NCBI GenBank assembly: GCA_023418915.1
Contig: JAEZYU010000052.1
Location: 1-64,000, forward strand
Reading direction: 5' to 3'
DNA length: 64,000 nucleotides
Source of the DNA: Bacillota bacterium
GTDB taxonomy: Bacteria > Bacillota > Clostridia > Acetivibrionales > DTU013
Shown here: positions 1 through 7,623 of the stretch, in pieces
How positions within the stretch are numbered: position 1 is the first letter of the stretch
Layout of the letters: every line of letters starts with the position of its first letter
Position numbers and translations under genes: made by a program
The notes under the pieces: generated by a model
The model's input: the letters and a program-made list of their open reading frames with translations, nothing else
Database searches by the model: none
Told to the model about the DNA's origin: nothing

Positions 1-121
1 TCGCTATTGCTTCTTCTCTCCCACATCTCACGATGCGAAACTTGCAAGTCGCTTTGGGGTTCGTCGGCAACTACGCCCCTTGTGGACTTTCACCACAGAT
101 TGACGGCATGCCCGTCATACT
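1..121 (-). mobile_element. probable 5' end of a group II intron (partial)
   Basis: Read on the minus strand, this stretch has the texture of the 5' domain I of bacterial group II introns: a GGTGAAAGTCC segment, a GCGACTTGCAAG segment and a purine-rich GAGAGAAGAAGCAATAGCG segment running off the window edge. The intron would continue leftwards, where a reverse transcriptase/maturase gene would be expected. It begins just downstream of a hairpin terminator on the same strand (122-159), the insertion preference known for group IIC introns. The exact 5' boundary (a GUGYG-like start) cannot be fixed. Recognition is from memory of intron leader patterns, not from a folded structure. Confidence 0.42.
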
Positions 122-159
122 AAAAAGGGAAGCCATACTAAGTATGACTTCCCTTTTTA
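122..159 (-). terminator. bidirectional Rho-independent terminator
   Basis: Near-perfect hairpin with arms AAGGGAAGCCATACT and AGTATGACTTCCCTT, flanked by A and T runs on both sides. On the minus strand it would end transcripts of the two CotF-like genes upstream (287-772). Confidence 0.75.
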
Positions 160-286
160 TAGGAATGGTGACTCTCCCCGTATGAGGTATTACTCTATGG
201 CTAAGGTGTATCACGCAAATAATATGTATAGTGACACTCCCCTGCGTGTAATACTGCTCTGTGGCAGAGGAATGTCACCTGATGCT

Positions 287-562
287 TCACATCAAGCCTG
301 CAGTACTCTGTATCTTTCCAACTTCACTTCTCGCATTGCTTATATCCTGCTGGCTTGCCTGCTGAACTGAATACCATCCTTTTTGAGTCATAATGTCAAA
401 TAAGTTTTTCTGATGCTGAAATGTCCTGTTCAGTATCCCTGCTGTATCATTTCTCAGTGTCTGGTTAGAGCTCTCTAGTATCAGATTTGTCAATGAAGCA
501 GCACAAAGCTTATGCTCATTTAAAAGTGTCTGCATTATTTCCTTGTCACCTATTTTGGTCAT
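287..562 (-). CDS. CotF-like spore coat protein
   Basis: A 91-residue protein resembling the Coat F (CotF/YhcQ/YraG) family, small helical proteins of the spore coat or spore-associated layer. It keeps the family layout: an N-terminal helix (DKEIMQTLLNEHK), an ESSNQTLRND segment, then FDIMTQKGWYSVQQAS near residues 55-70, where the KGWY motif is typical. The start has a strong GGAGGG ribosome site 6 nt upstream. It is the second gene of a two-gene minus-strand unit with the 65-residue CotF-like gene 12 bp upstream, and a terminator follows at 122-159. The family is sporulation-linked; expression timing is not visible from the sequence. Confidence 0.8.
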   Translation of the reverse strand: MTKIGDKEIMQTLLNEHKLCAASLTNLILESSNQTLRNDTAGILNRTFQHQKNLFDIMTQKGWYSVQQASQQDISNARSEVGKIQSTAGLM

Positions 563-574
563 TGATATCCCTCC

Positions 575-772
575 CTATTGTACTGCTGTGGTGTTTATGT
601 GCCTGATCAGGACCTGCAGATCCTGCTGATGCTCCCGTGCCATGCTCTGGCACAGACCCTTTATTTGCGCATCTGTTGCTGTCTCAGCACAGGCCTGCAT
701 AAATTTGATCGAGTTTTCGGCCATTTTGATGTTATCCTGTACAAGCAGCAGTTCCTTTGATGTTAAAGACAT
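575..772 (-). CDS. small CotF-like spore coat-associated protein
   Basis: A 65-residue, probably all-helical protein. The segments SLTSKELLLVQDNIKMAEN, MQACAETATD and MAREHQQDLQVLIRHIN match short clostridial proteins annotated as spore coat proteins that look like a single CotF helical hairpin without the KGWY tail. A GGGAGGG ribosome site precedes the ATG. It is 12 bp upstream of the longer CotF-like gene, so the two are probably cotranscribed and their products may work together. There is no signal peptide or membrane segment. Confidence 0.7.
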   Translation of the reverse strand: MSLTSKELLLVQDNIKMAENSIKFMQACAETATDAQIKGLCQSMAREHQQDLQVLIRHINTTAVQ

Positions 773-947
773 ACTAACCCTCCCTTAATTATTATTCCGT
801 AATAGCTTGCACATTTCGAAGTATAATATTCAGCATAGCATAATCAATACAAAGCGAAATCAGTACAAAGCTGTCTTATCATCTGTTATTGCGAATAACA
901 TGAGGATCTGCTGCACAGAATAGAGATGATTGTCAGGAGGAGTCAAT
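773..947. other. divergent intergenic region
   Basis: AT-rich spacer between the coat-protein pair (minus) and the DUF421 gene (plus). TATAAT-like hexamers occur near 821 but no matching -35 box at proper spacing was found on either strand, so no promoter is called. Confidence 0.5.
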
Positions 948-1640
948 ATGCTTGTAGTATTTTCACGAGCTTTGATATTGTATATCTTGGTCGTAGTAGT
1001 AATGAGGATCATGGGAAAAAGACAGGTAGGTGAGCTTCAGCCATTTGAGCTGGCAGTTGCGATAATGATCTCTGAGCTGGCAGCAGTACCTATGCAGGAC
1101 ACAGGAATACCACTGGTAAACGGAATTATACCAATACTGACACTGCTGATCGCCCAATTGCTCATGTCATTCCTATCCATAAAAAGCATCAGAGCACGAG
1201 CTCTGATTTGCGGTAAACCGACCATTCTGATAGATAAAGGGCAGATACAGGAAAAAGCTCTCAGAAAAGAGCTCTATACCTTGAACGACCTGCTCGAGCA
1301 GCTTCGGATAAACAATTATCCAAACCTGGCCGATGTGGAATATGCTATACTTGAAACCAACGGTCAGGTAAGCGTTATCCCCAAATCACAGAAACGTCCC
1401 CTTACACCGGAAGACATCAAAATACAGACAGAATACGAGGGCATGTCAATAGATATCATAATCGACGGGCATGTGCTGACTGAAAACCTCAAAATCGCAG
1501 GAAAGAATAAGGAATGGCTTATTAGAGAGCTTCACAGGCAACAATACAAAAGCCCTTCTGAAATACTTTTTGCATACATAGATCCGTTAAGTAAATTGAT
1601 CGTCCAGCCACATGAGAAAGGAGCTGCAAACAAAAGGTGA
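948..1640 (+). CDS. DUF421 (YetF-like) membrane protein
   Basis: A 230-residue protein of the DUF421/YetF family, common in spore formers and of uncertain biochemical role. Three N-terminal membrane helices (roughly residues 5-20, 35-55 and 60-80) are followed by the conserved MRIMGKRQVGELQPFELAV segment at the first/second helix junction and by a soluble C-terminal domain with the family pattern KAIRKELYTLNDLLEQLR / NYPNLADVEYAILETNGQVSV (partly visible here). I chose ATG 948 because AGGAGG lies 7 nt upstream; an in-frame TTG at 930 has no site. It overlaps the following DUF4363 gene by 4 bp (GTGA), which implies translational coupling. Confidence 0.85.
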   Translation: MLVVFSRALILYILVVVVMRIMGKRQVGELQPFELAVAIMISELAAVPMQDTGIPLVNGIIPILTLLIAQLLMSFLSIKSIRARALICGKPTILIDKGQIQEKALRKELYTLNDLLEQLRINNYPNLADVEYAILETNGQVSVIPKSQKRPLTPEDIKIQTEYEGMSIDIIIDGHVLTENLKIAGKNKEWLIRELHRQQYKSPSEILFAYIDPLSKLIVQPHEKGAANKR

Positions 1641-2035
1641 AATATTGCGTTACTATAAAGATAATCAGTTCACTGATCATCCTTACCTCTTTAATAGTAG
1701 CTCTAAGCGTATATACACAGAATCTGCTTTACAAGGAATCAGTCAAGCTGAACAATACAATAGAAGAAATACAGGATAATGTGAAAGACAATAGATGGGA
1801 TCAGGCTTCCAAAGGTTTCAAACAGGTAAGCAACTATTGGGATAGTATAAAAAAGACCTGGTCTGCATTGATAGATCACCAGGAAATAGAAAATATAGAT
1901 ATTACCTTATCCAGACTGAAACCGCTGCTGGAGACAGGGGACGTTTCTTCCGCATTATCAGAGGCTTCAGTATTGCACGAATATATAAAGCATATACCTG
2001 AACGCGAAAAGCTGAGTATCGACAATTTATTTTGA
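1637..2035 (+). CDS. DUF4363 family protein
   Basis: A 132-residue protein with one N-terminal membrane anchor or signal segment (residues about 5-27), then an all-helical extracytoplasmic domain with the pattern WDQASKGFKQVSNYWDSIKKTWSALIDHQEIENID, typical of DUF4363. Such genes usually follow DUF421 genes in Clostridia, as here. The start is GTG, overlapping the DUF421 stop by 4 bp. Function is unknown; the pairing suggests a small membrane-associated unit whose helical domain faces outside. Confidence 0.75.
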   Translation: MKYCVTIKIISSLIILTSLIVALSVYTQNLLYKESVKLNNTIEEIQDNVKDNRWDQASKGFKQVSNYWDSIKKTWSALIDHQEIENIDITLSRLKPLLETGDVSSALSEASVLHEYIKHIPEREKLSIDNLF

Positions 2036-2060
2036 TCAGGTAAATCCTTAAGGTATAAAG

Positions 2061-2197
2061 CAGACCATAAGGCTGCCTGCTCCGGCTTGCCTCTCTTAAT
2101 ATGTCATTCGTAGACCATAAGGCTGCCTGCTCCGGTTTGCCTCTCTTAATATGTCATTCGCAGACCATAAGGCTACCTGCTCCGGCTTGCCTCTCAC
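2061..2197. repeat. 50-bp tandem repeat, 2.7 copies
   Basis: Units start at 2061, 2111 and 2161 with exact 50-bp spacing and differ by one or two bases each, beginning CAGACCATAAGGCTGCCTG. The third copy is cut short and runs into the 3' end of the SpoU methyltransferase gene. There is no open reading frame through it. Confidence 0.95.
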
Positions 2198-3036
2198 AAT
2201 TTCTTTCTCTGGCGCACAGCTTCAAATATCATAATGCCGGTCGCAACAGCTGCATTGAGTGACTCTGCTCTTCCATCCATAGGTATCCTTACAAGCATAT
2301 CCGCACTGCGGCGTGCTCCATCGCCTATCCCATCAGCCTCACTTCCTGTAACAAAGGCTATATCACCCGACAAATCTGCATCGTAGATGCTTACAGAACC
2401 CTCCAGGTGGGATGCGCATAATTTATACCCCATTTCCTTGCATACCATCATGGCGTCCTCTATTGTTGCACTATGCAAAATGGGCAGGTGAAAAACAGAA
2501 CCCATGGTAGAGCGGAGTACCTTTGGGTTATACACATCGACGCAGCCTTCTGTGACTACAACTCCTGCACAGCCAGCCGCATCAGCAGTCCTTATTATTG
2601 TTCCCATATTCCCCGGGTCCCTGATGCTGTCAAGCAAGACGAGAATACCACCAGAAAGCCTTGCGTTCTTCAAATGATCTCTTTTGAGAGTCATCACAGC
2701 AAGTATTCCCTGAGGGTTCCGCGTGTCAGAAATGGATTCAAACAGGCTGTCTGTTACATTATAGATCTTTATTCCCTGCCTGACACAGGGCTCAATGAGT
2801 TTCATAGATTCGGGATTATTCAGATATGTGTCAGATATGGCGATGTATCTGATTTCGGCTGCGCCTTCCGATCCTGGGCCGCCACAGCCGGCTGTACTGA
2901 CCGCTTCTCTTACAGCTTCCTCTACAAATCTGGAGCCCTCAATAAAGAAAAGCCCTTTTTCCTCTCTACTGCTTTTATTCCTGAGTGACCTTATCTCTTT
3001 TATCACGGGGTTCTGGCTTGCTGTAAGCTTTATCAT
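2194..3036 (-). CDS. TrmH/SpoU-family RNA 2'-O-methyltransferase
   Basis: A 280-residue SPOUT-class methyltransferase, probably acting on rRNA (RlmB/TrmH-like). N-terminal substrate-binding domain (SPOU_sub_bind, residues about 1-105: ASQNPVIKEIRSLRNK, GLFFIEGSRFVEEAV). Catalytic knot domain about 125-275 with motif 1 DSIRDPGNMGTIIRTADAAG, motif 2 VTGSEADGIG and motif 3 IPMDGRAESLNAAVATGIM. A GGAGAG site precedes the ATG. It follows the infC-rpmI-rplT genes on the same strand after a terminator hairpin (3092-3126), a usual location in Clostridia. The specific nucleotide target cannot be told from the sequence. Confidence 0.9.
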   Translation of the reverse strand: MIKLTASQNPVIKEIRSLRNKSSREEKGLFFIEGSRFVEEAVREAVSTAGCGGPGSEGAAEIRYIAISDTYLNNPESMKLIEPCVRQGIKIYNVTDSLFESISDTRNPQGILAVMTLKRDHLKNARLSGGILVLLDSIRDPGNMGTIIRTADAAGCAGVVVTEGCVDVYNPKVLRSTMGSVFHLPILHSATIEDAMMVCKEMGYKLCASHLEGSVSIYDADLSGDIAFVTGSEADGIGDGARRSADMLVRIPMDGRAESLNAAVATGIMIFEAVRQRKKL

Positions 3037-3091
3037 AGACTCTCCTGATTATTATGATTGTTTGGGCAGATCCGACAGTACCACCTATATC

Positions 3092-3126
3092 ATAATAAAA
3101 ATAATAGAGGGCTGTAAAGCCCCCTA
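3092..3126 (-). terminator. terminator after rplT
   Basis: GGGCT-GTAA-AGCCC stem-loop followed on the minus strand by a T-rich stretch (CTATTATTTTTATT). It probably ends the infC-rpmI-rplT transcript, with some readthrough into the methyltransferase gene. Confidence 0.6.
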
Positions 3127-3194
3127 AATCAACTTCTCATAATGTATTATTGCTTATGCTCTATAACAAGAGCCGCCTTTTGATGCTGTTCTGA

Positions 3195-3545
3195 TCAGGC
3201 GTTCTTTACACTTTCAACCAGCTGTGCGAACCCCTGCTCATCATTTACTGCCATGTCGGCAAGAACCTTCCTGTTAAGGTCGATACCGGCCTTTTTAAGG
3301 GAATTCATGAATTTACTGTAGCTGATGCCGTTCATCCTTGCACCGGCATTGATCCTTGAGATCCAGAGCTGTCTGAAATTTCTTTTCTTTGATTTCCTGT
3401 CCCTGTATGCATATGAAAGGGACTTCATAACTGCCTGATTTGCTATCCTGAAAAGCTTGCTCTTTCCACCAAAATAGCCCTTTGCCAGCTTGATTATCTT
3501 TTTGTGTCTTGCACGTGTTCTCAATGCACCTTTGACTCTAGACAT
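3195..3545 (-). CDS. rplT: 50S ribosomal protein L20
   Basis: A 116-residue protein of standard L20 length. The basic N-terminal extension (MSRVKGALRTRARHKKIIKL) and the YFGGKSKLFRIANQAVMKS, YAYRDRKSKKRNFR and LWISRINAGARMNGISYSKF blocks are diagnostic. It binds 23S rRNA early in 50S assembly and in Firmicutes also represses its own operon by binding the leader mRNA. The start has AGGAGGAA upstream. It is the last gene of infC-rpmI-rplT, 17 bp behind rpmI. Confidence 0.98.
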   Translation of the reverse strand: MSRVKGALRTRARHKKIIKLAKGYFGGKSKLFRIANQAVMKSLSYAYRDRKSKKRNFRQLWISRINAGARMNGISYSKFMNSLKKAGIDLNRKVLADMAVNDEQGFAQLVESVKNA

Positions 3546-3562
3546 AACATTCTTCCTCCTTC

Positions 3563-3760
3563 TTACTTATACGGTATAAGCGTTTTGATAGTTGATTCGT
3601 TGGCAGAAGAAGCATAAGCTCCGAGCCTGTGGTGTTTCTTTGCCTTTTTTGCCTTGGAAATAAGCCTGTGGCTTCTGAAAGCATGGCTCATTTTAACCTT
3701 GCCTGTTGCGGTTATTTTAAACCTTTTCTTAGATGCGCTGTGCGTCTTAACCTTTGGCAT
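3563..3760 (-). CDS. rpmI: 50S ribosomal protein L35
   Basis: A 65-residue, strongly basic protein of the usual L35 length, with PKVKTHSASKKRFKITATGK at the N-terminus, the HRLISKAKKAKKHHRLG core and the C-terminal LIPYK. It is a structural protein of the 50S subunit. It lies between infC and rplT in the conserved order, with an AGGAGG ribosome site 6-7 nt before ATG. Confidence 0.98.
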   Translation of the reverse strand: MPKVKTHSASKKRFKITATGKVKMSHAFRSHRLISKAKKAKKHHRLGAYASSANESTIKTLIPYK

Positions 3761-3848
3761 ATTTATTCCTCCTGTTTTCTGTTCGTATCCGAAAAGCCTG
3801 ACGGCTCCGGATCCTTGAATACTTACTTGAATACTTATATGAAATGCC

Positions 3849-4361
3849 TTACTGTTTTGGGTTAAGTATCATTATCATACTGCGTCCTTCCAGCTTAGGC
3901 TTTCTCTCCACTGTTCCAACATCCTGTACAGCTTCTGCGAATTTTTTGAGCACCTTTTCACCCAGAGACGTATAATTCATTTCTCTTCCCCTGAAACGGA
4001 CACTGACCTTCACTTTATCTCCATCCTTCAAAAACCTATATGCATTTTTTGATTTGAAGGTAAAGTCATGTTCTTCTATGTTTGGCTTTATCCAAACCTC
4101 CTTCATGGAGATTGTCTTTTGGTTTTTTCTTGCTTCCTTTTCCCTTTTTGCCAACTCAAACATGTACTTTCCGTAGTCCATGATCTTGCATACAGGCGGT
4201 GAGGCCTGCGGTGCGATCTTAACAAGGTCAAGATTCTTGGCTGTCGCTAACTTTTGAGCCTCCTTCACCAGCGTGATACCAAGCATGCTTCCGTCGGCAT
4301 CAATCAAGCGAACTTCCTTGTCTCTGATTTCCTCATTGATCATTAATTCATTTCTACTGAT
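3849..4361 (-). CDS. infC: translation initiation factor IF-3 (probable AUC start)
   Basis: IF-3 binds the 30S subunit, keeps it apart from 50S and checks the start codon. N-terminal domain: LMINEEIRDKEVRLIDADG through ICKIMDYGKYMFELAKREKE (partly visible as PPVCKIMDYGKYMFE). C-terminal domain: KEVWIKPNIEEHDFTFKSKN and VSVRFRGREM. A longer reading frame opens at ATG 4448, but that adds a non-homologous tail. A GGAGGT site at 4370-4375 points to the ATC codon at 4359-4361, 8 nt away, giving 170 residues, the normal family length. Rare AUU/AUC starts are known for infC and give IF-3 control over its own synthesis. ATG at codon 7 of this frame is the alternative. Confidence 0.85.
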   Translation of the reverse strand: MSRNELMINEEIRDKEVRLIDADGSMLGITLVKEAQKLATAKNLDLVKIAPQASPPVCKIMDYGKYMFELAKREKEARKNQKTISMKEVWIKPNIEEHDFTFKSKNAYRFLKDGDKVKVSVRFRGREMNYTSLGEKVLKKFAEAVQDVGTVERKPKLEGRSMIMILNPKQ

Positions 4362-4475
4362 AACAAAACACCTCCGAGTATTATTATTTTGATCCTCAAT
4401 CATTCGCAATATGATCCGCAGTTTCCCCCGTACAGAGCTTCCCGTCATTTAGGCTGAAGAATGCATCGGCGCAAC

Positions 4476-4590
4476 AAAAAGCGGATCGAAGAAGAGCCTT
4501 AGATCCGCTGATATAGTCCGGTTAATAAATTACCTTCACTATTGACCCTGTCAGACTATGTCTGTAAGGTGAGAAGCGGATGACTTCTTC
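4476..4590 (-). promoter_or_regulatory. infC leader with terminator/antiterminator (L20-leader-like)
   Basis: The minus-strand leader of infC holds an intrinsic terminator with arms AGCGGATC (4502-4509) and GATCCGCT (4480-4487) followed by five T. A further upstream ATCCGCT (4575-4581) is identical to the terminator 3' arm and could pair with the 5' arm instead, forming an antiterminator. A CAGAC-ATA-GTCTG hairpin lies between them. This is the arrangement expected for attenuation by ribosomal protein L20, as known for Firmicute infC operons. The RNA was not folded computationally. Confidence 0.7.
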
Positions 4591-4709
4591 TTTGTTTTAC
4601 TGAATAATGATAACAGAAATAGCTTCCACTGTCAAGCAGCTAACATTTCTGAATTTCAAAAAGTTGAAGTGAAAGTATTTTGCCAGAAATCCATACAAGT
4701 GGATTCGTG

Positions 4710-4828
4710 TGGACAAAAATTTGGGTATGGGACTATTAGCACAGTAAATATTAGGTATTTTTTGTGATAATGGCGCTATTCTCATGATTATGTAGACTAA
4801 AAGTGTCCCATACTTCATTTTTTGTCCA
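4710..4828. repeat. about 118-bp inverted-terminal element, copy 1
   Basis: Bounded by TGGACAAAAATTTGGGTATG at the left and the near-complementary CATACTTCATTTTTTGTCCA at the right (imperfect terminal inverted repeats of about 24 bp), with an AT-rich interior. Same ends and nearly the same length as the copies at 34705 and 58609; the interiors do not resemble each other. It lies between infC and the binding-protein gene and encodes nothing recognisable. Confidence 0.75.
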
Positions 4829-4904
4829 TCGAACTGGCCAAATGCAGTCTGTACAATACAGCATGTATTTCCTGGATTAGCGTGGTCCACCTTCACTGAC
4901 CCAC

Positions 4905-4957
4905 GAAAAAAAAGCTCCCGGCAAAGGAGCAATAAAGCAGCACTTAGCCGGAAGCCT
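4905..4957 (-). terminator. terminator of the transport gene cluster
   Basis: Minus-strand stem GCTTCCGGC / GCCGGGAGC followed by eight T. It sits 28 bp beyond the stop of the solute-binding protein gene and should end the long transcript from 18 kb. Confidence 0.85.
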
Positions 4958-4985
4958 TTTCATTTGATATTAACTATAGCCCAGC

Positions 4986-6413
4986 TTAGTTGGCAAGGAA
5001 ATCATCGAGTGCTGCCTGTACAGCGTCGAATTTTTCATCAATGATCTGAGCAACAGTCTTCTCGCCCTTCAGCAGGTCGTCCTGTCCGCCGTACCACTGA
5101 TCAAGAACAGGCTGAACACCGAACAGACCTAAAGGCATACCACAGTTGTTTTCATACATATAGGCCAACGTTTCAAGTGATTCAGTGTCACGCATCCTGT
5201 CAAGGTGCGCATCCTGCCATGAATCTGGATCTTCAATTTCTTCGGGGAATGGCTCTGTCCATTTGTTCCATATGAATGCTAAATCTTCAACATTCTGTAC
5301 ACCTTTTGGTATTGTCTGGAAGTTGCTTCCCGAATAGAGACAGTAAAATTTCTTTTCGGTGTTGCTCGGACCTATCGGAGGCATTACTATACCATAGTCA
5401 TCCGCCATGTTGTTTCTGAAATCATCCACTGCCCAGTACTGATACCAGAACATAGCCACCTTGCCGTCCTGGAACGTAGTCTTTGCTATATCCCATGGAG
5501 GTGCTTCACCTGCATCAAATTTGTTGAATACCAGCTTCTCTTTACAAAGCTTCTGATAGAAGTTGAATGCTTCTTGTACTGCAGGTTCTCTGAAGTTGAG
5601 AACTGCCTTGCTGTCCACAATACTAGCCAGCTCGGCACCGTTAGCTGCCACCATGGACATCTCGATGTCCATACCGGAAAGACCCCACTGATCAATGATG
5701 CCGTCATTGTTGGTGTCCTTTGTTGCCTTCCTTGCAAGCTCTTCCATCTTTTCCCATGTCCACTGCCCATTCTTAATAAGGTCATACGGGCTCTCGAGTC
5801 CTTCTCTTTCAAAGATGTTCTTGTTAAAGAAGAACATACCTCTAGGCCACCATTTACCTGTTGCCATACCATATACTTTACCATTGATTGTTGAAACAGA
5901 TTTTGTCATCTGATCCCATTTTTCAGCGGAAAAATCAAACAAAGAATCGAGTTCAGTAACAAATCCGCTGTTTGCGGGTCCTATTACCCATTTGTCTTCG
6001 AGTGTTGCTATGTCGGCAAACGGCTGCCCTGAAACTACTGAAGAAGTATAGGTTTCAACCGTCTGATCCCAGGGAACATTCACATACTCGAATGTGAAGT
6101 TGTACTTCTGTTCCATTTCAGCTCTGCGTTCAACCTGACGGTCTCCGCCCGGAGTTCCACCCACGGGAGTCATATCCCACCAAGCTGCAACTTTAATAAC
6201 TCTGCCGCCAAGATCCTTGATAACTTCCGGTTCGGGAGCCGGTTCCGGTTCTGGTTCCGGTTCTGGTGTAGGTTCTGGAGTCGGTTCAGGTTCATTTACC
6301 GGCGGGTTGTCAACCGGCGGATCTTCGGTTTTTGCTCCACAACCTGCGATAACAGCAACAAACATGACTGCTATCAGGCACAAAGCCAATAATTTGGTAA
6401 GACCTCTTGACAT
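4986..6413 (-). CDS. sugar ABC transporter solute-binding lipoprotein
   Basis: A 475-residue lipoprotein of the family 1 solute-binding proteins. Lipoprotein signal LLALCLIAVMFVAVIAGC (Cys about residue 25) is followed by a Pro/Glu-rich spacer (EPEPTPEPTPEPEPEPEP, residues about 40-60) that probably spans the cell wall. The ligand domain then runs to the C-terminus with typical features (NKNIFEREGL, DLIKNGQWTWEKMEELARKA, NNDGIIDQWGLSG). ATG 6413 was chosen over 6449 because AGGAGGT lies 7 nt upstream and the signal peptide starts there. It delivers a carbohydrate to the two permeases encoded just upstream; the ligand is unknown. Confidence 0.92.
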   Translation of the reverse strand: MSRGLTKLLALCLIAVMFVAVIAGCGAKTEDPPVDNPPVNEPEPTPEPTPEPEPEPEPAPEPEVIKDLGGRVIKVAAWWDMTPVGGTPGGDRQVERRAEMEQKYNFTFEYVNVPWDQTVETYTSSVVSGQPFADIATLEDKWVIGPANSGFVTELDSLFDFSAEKWDQMTKSVSTINGKVYGMATGKWWPRGMFFFNKNIFEREGLESPYDLIKNGQWTWEKMEELARKATKDTNNDGIIDQWGLSGMDIEMSMVAANGAELASIVDSKAVLNFREPAVQEAFNFYQKLCKEKLVFNKFDAGEAPPWDIAKTTFQDGKVAMFWYQYWAVDDFRNNMADDYGIVMPPIGPSNTEKKFYCLYSGSNFQTIPKGVQNVEDLAFIWNKWTEPFPEEIEDPDSWQDAHLDRMRDTESLETLAYMYENNCGMPLGLFGVQPVLDQWYGGQDDLLKGEKTVAQIIDEKFDAVQAALDDFLAN

Positions 6414-6606
6414 AATGTAACCTCCTATATTTTTTTTATTAAAACCCATTGGGTTCTAAACTTGATCAATAAACATAGTATATTTTCTAATTGGTATATT
6501 AAATCAATATACCTTTCTAATTTCAAACTTAGCAAATCCGTACAATAGTGTCAACATATGCAAAATCATACAGTTTTCACTTCCGGCACACATGCTTTAT
6601 GACCGG
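6414..6606 (-). promoter_or_regulatory. spacer with palindromic operator candidate
   Basis: This 193-bp gap inside the transport cluster contains the perfect inverted repeat GGTATATT-N5-AATATACC at 6493-6513, flanked on both sides by the same TTAGAAA heptamer when read on the minus strand. A TTGACA hexamer on the minus strand (about 6551-6556) has only a weak -10 partner. The site may be a regulator-binding site or internal promoter giving extra expression of the binding-protein gene. Confidence 0.45.
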
Positions 6607-7605
6607 TCATCCTACGATACCACTTCGTTCAATGCTCTCAACAAAACGCTTCTGCGCAAAAAGGTAAAGGACAATCAATGGCACTATGACCAACAGACTC
6701 GCCGTATTGGTATACATAGAACTAATTGCCGGGGGAAGTACGGTGTTAACGCCTGTTTCAAAATATATCTTCTGGGTAATATCAAATGAAACACTGCTGA
6801 GGGCACTGGAAAGCACTCTTGTTCTTTGCAGAAATAATGTTGAGAAGAAAGTGTCTGTCCACTGCCAGACAAAAGAGAACAAGAACACAGTTACCATTGC
6901 AGGTATGGCACTTGGCAGCATTATCCTTCCAAAGGTTCTCAGCATTCCCGCACCGTCCACATAGGCCGCCTCTTCCAGTTCTTTGGGCATGCCTCTGAAA
7001 AACTGACGGATGATATATATATACAATCCGTTTTTAAGCCCCATACCCGTAAGCGACATCAAGATAAAAGGCCAGTAGCTGTCGAACATATTAATACCGC
7101 TGCCGCCGGTGATGGCAGAGAACATACCAAATATGTCAAAGGATTTGAAGTGAAGGTACAATGGAAGCATTATTGTCTGCGGCGGTACGATCATAGTCAG
7201 TATGACCAGCGTAAAAAGAAGTCCTCTTCCCTTGAATTTGAATCTAGCAAAGCCGTAACCTATCATAGTACATGATATAAGCTGCATTACACTTGTTATA
7301 ACCGAAAGCTTAAATGTGTTCCAGAATGCCTTTGTATATCCCATAGCCTCCCATACGGTCTTAAAATTCTCCATTGTGGGCGATTTGGGGACATATCGTA
7401 CAGTAACATCAAATATATCCTTTTCAGGCATAAACGCTACTGTCAGCTTAACCAGAGTAGGATATACTATTAAAAAGCATATGCCCAGTACTATTACTCC
7501 TCTGACTATTGACCAGCTATGTTTTGCCACCGAATACCAGCTAAACCGGCGGTGCTTTTTATTTCGTGTTTTCGAATTCTTAGAAATACTCCTTCTGATT
7601 TTCAT
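6607..7605 (-). CDS. carbohydrate ABC transporter permease (MalG type)
   Basis: A 332-residue inner-membrane permease with six predicted helices. The cytoplasmic EAA loop (ELEEAAYVDGAGMLRTFGRI, residues about 215-235), which docks on the ATPase, is intact. The N-terminus is basic with a poly-basic stretch (NSKTRNKKHRR). GGAGG lies 7 nt before the ATG. It pairs with the MalF-type permease 18 bp upstream and the binding protein downstream to make one importer; the ATPase is not encoded nearby and is probably a shared MsmK-type subunit. Confidence 0.92.
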   Translation of the reverse strand: MKIRRSISKNSKTRNKKHRRFSWYSVAKHSWSIVRGVIVLGICFLIVYPTLVKLTVAFMPEKDIFDVTVRYVPKSPTMENFKTVWEAMGYTKAFWNTFKLSVITSVMQLISCTMIGYGFARFKFKGRGLLFTLVILTMIVPPQTIMLPLYLHFKSFDIFGMFSAITGGSGINMFDSYWPFILMSLTGMGLKNGLYIYIIRQFFRGMPKELEEAAYVDGAGMLRTFGRIMLPSAIPAMVTVFLFSFVWQWTDTFFSTLFLQRTRVLSSALSSVSFDITQKIYFETGVNTVLPPAISSMYTNTASLLVIVPLIVLYLFAQKRFVESIERSGIVG

Positions 7606-7623
7606 AAAAGACCTCCGACCCTT

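Noticed and set aside
1..123. Open plus-strand frame ending in a TAA at 121
   Set aside because: It runs through what looks like intron RNA structure on the other strand and has no recognisable protein features; similar frames are common artefacts of intron DNA.
4597..4932. 111-residue minus-strand frame
   Set aside because: Spans an inverted-end repeat and a terminator hairpin; no ribosome site or homology pattern.
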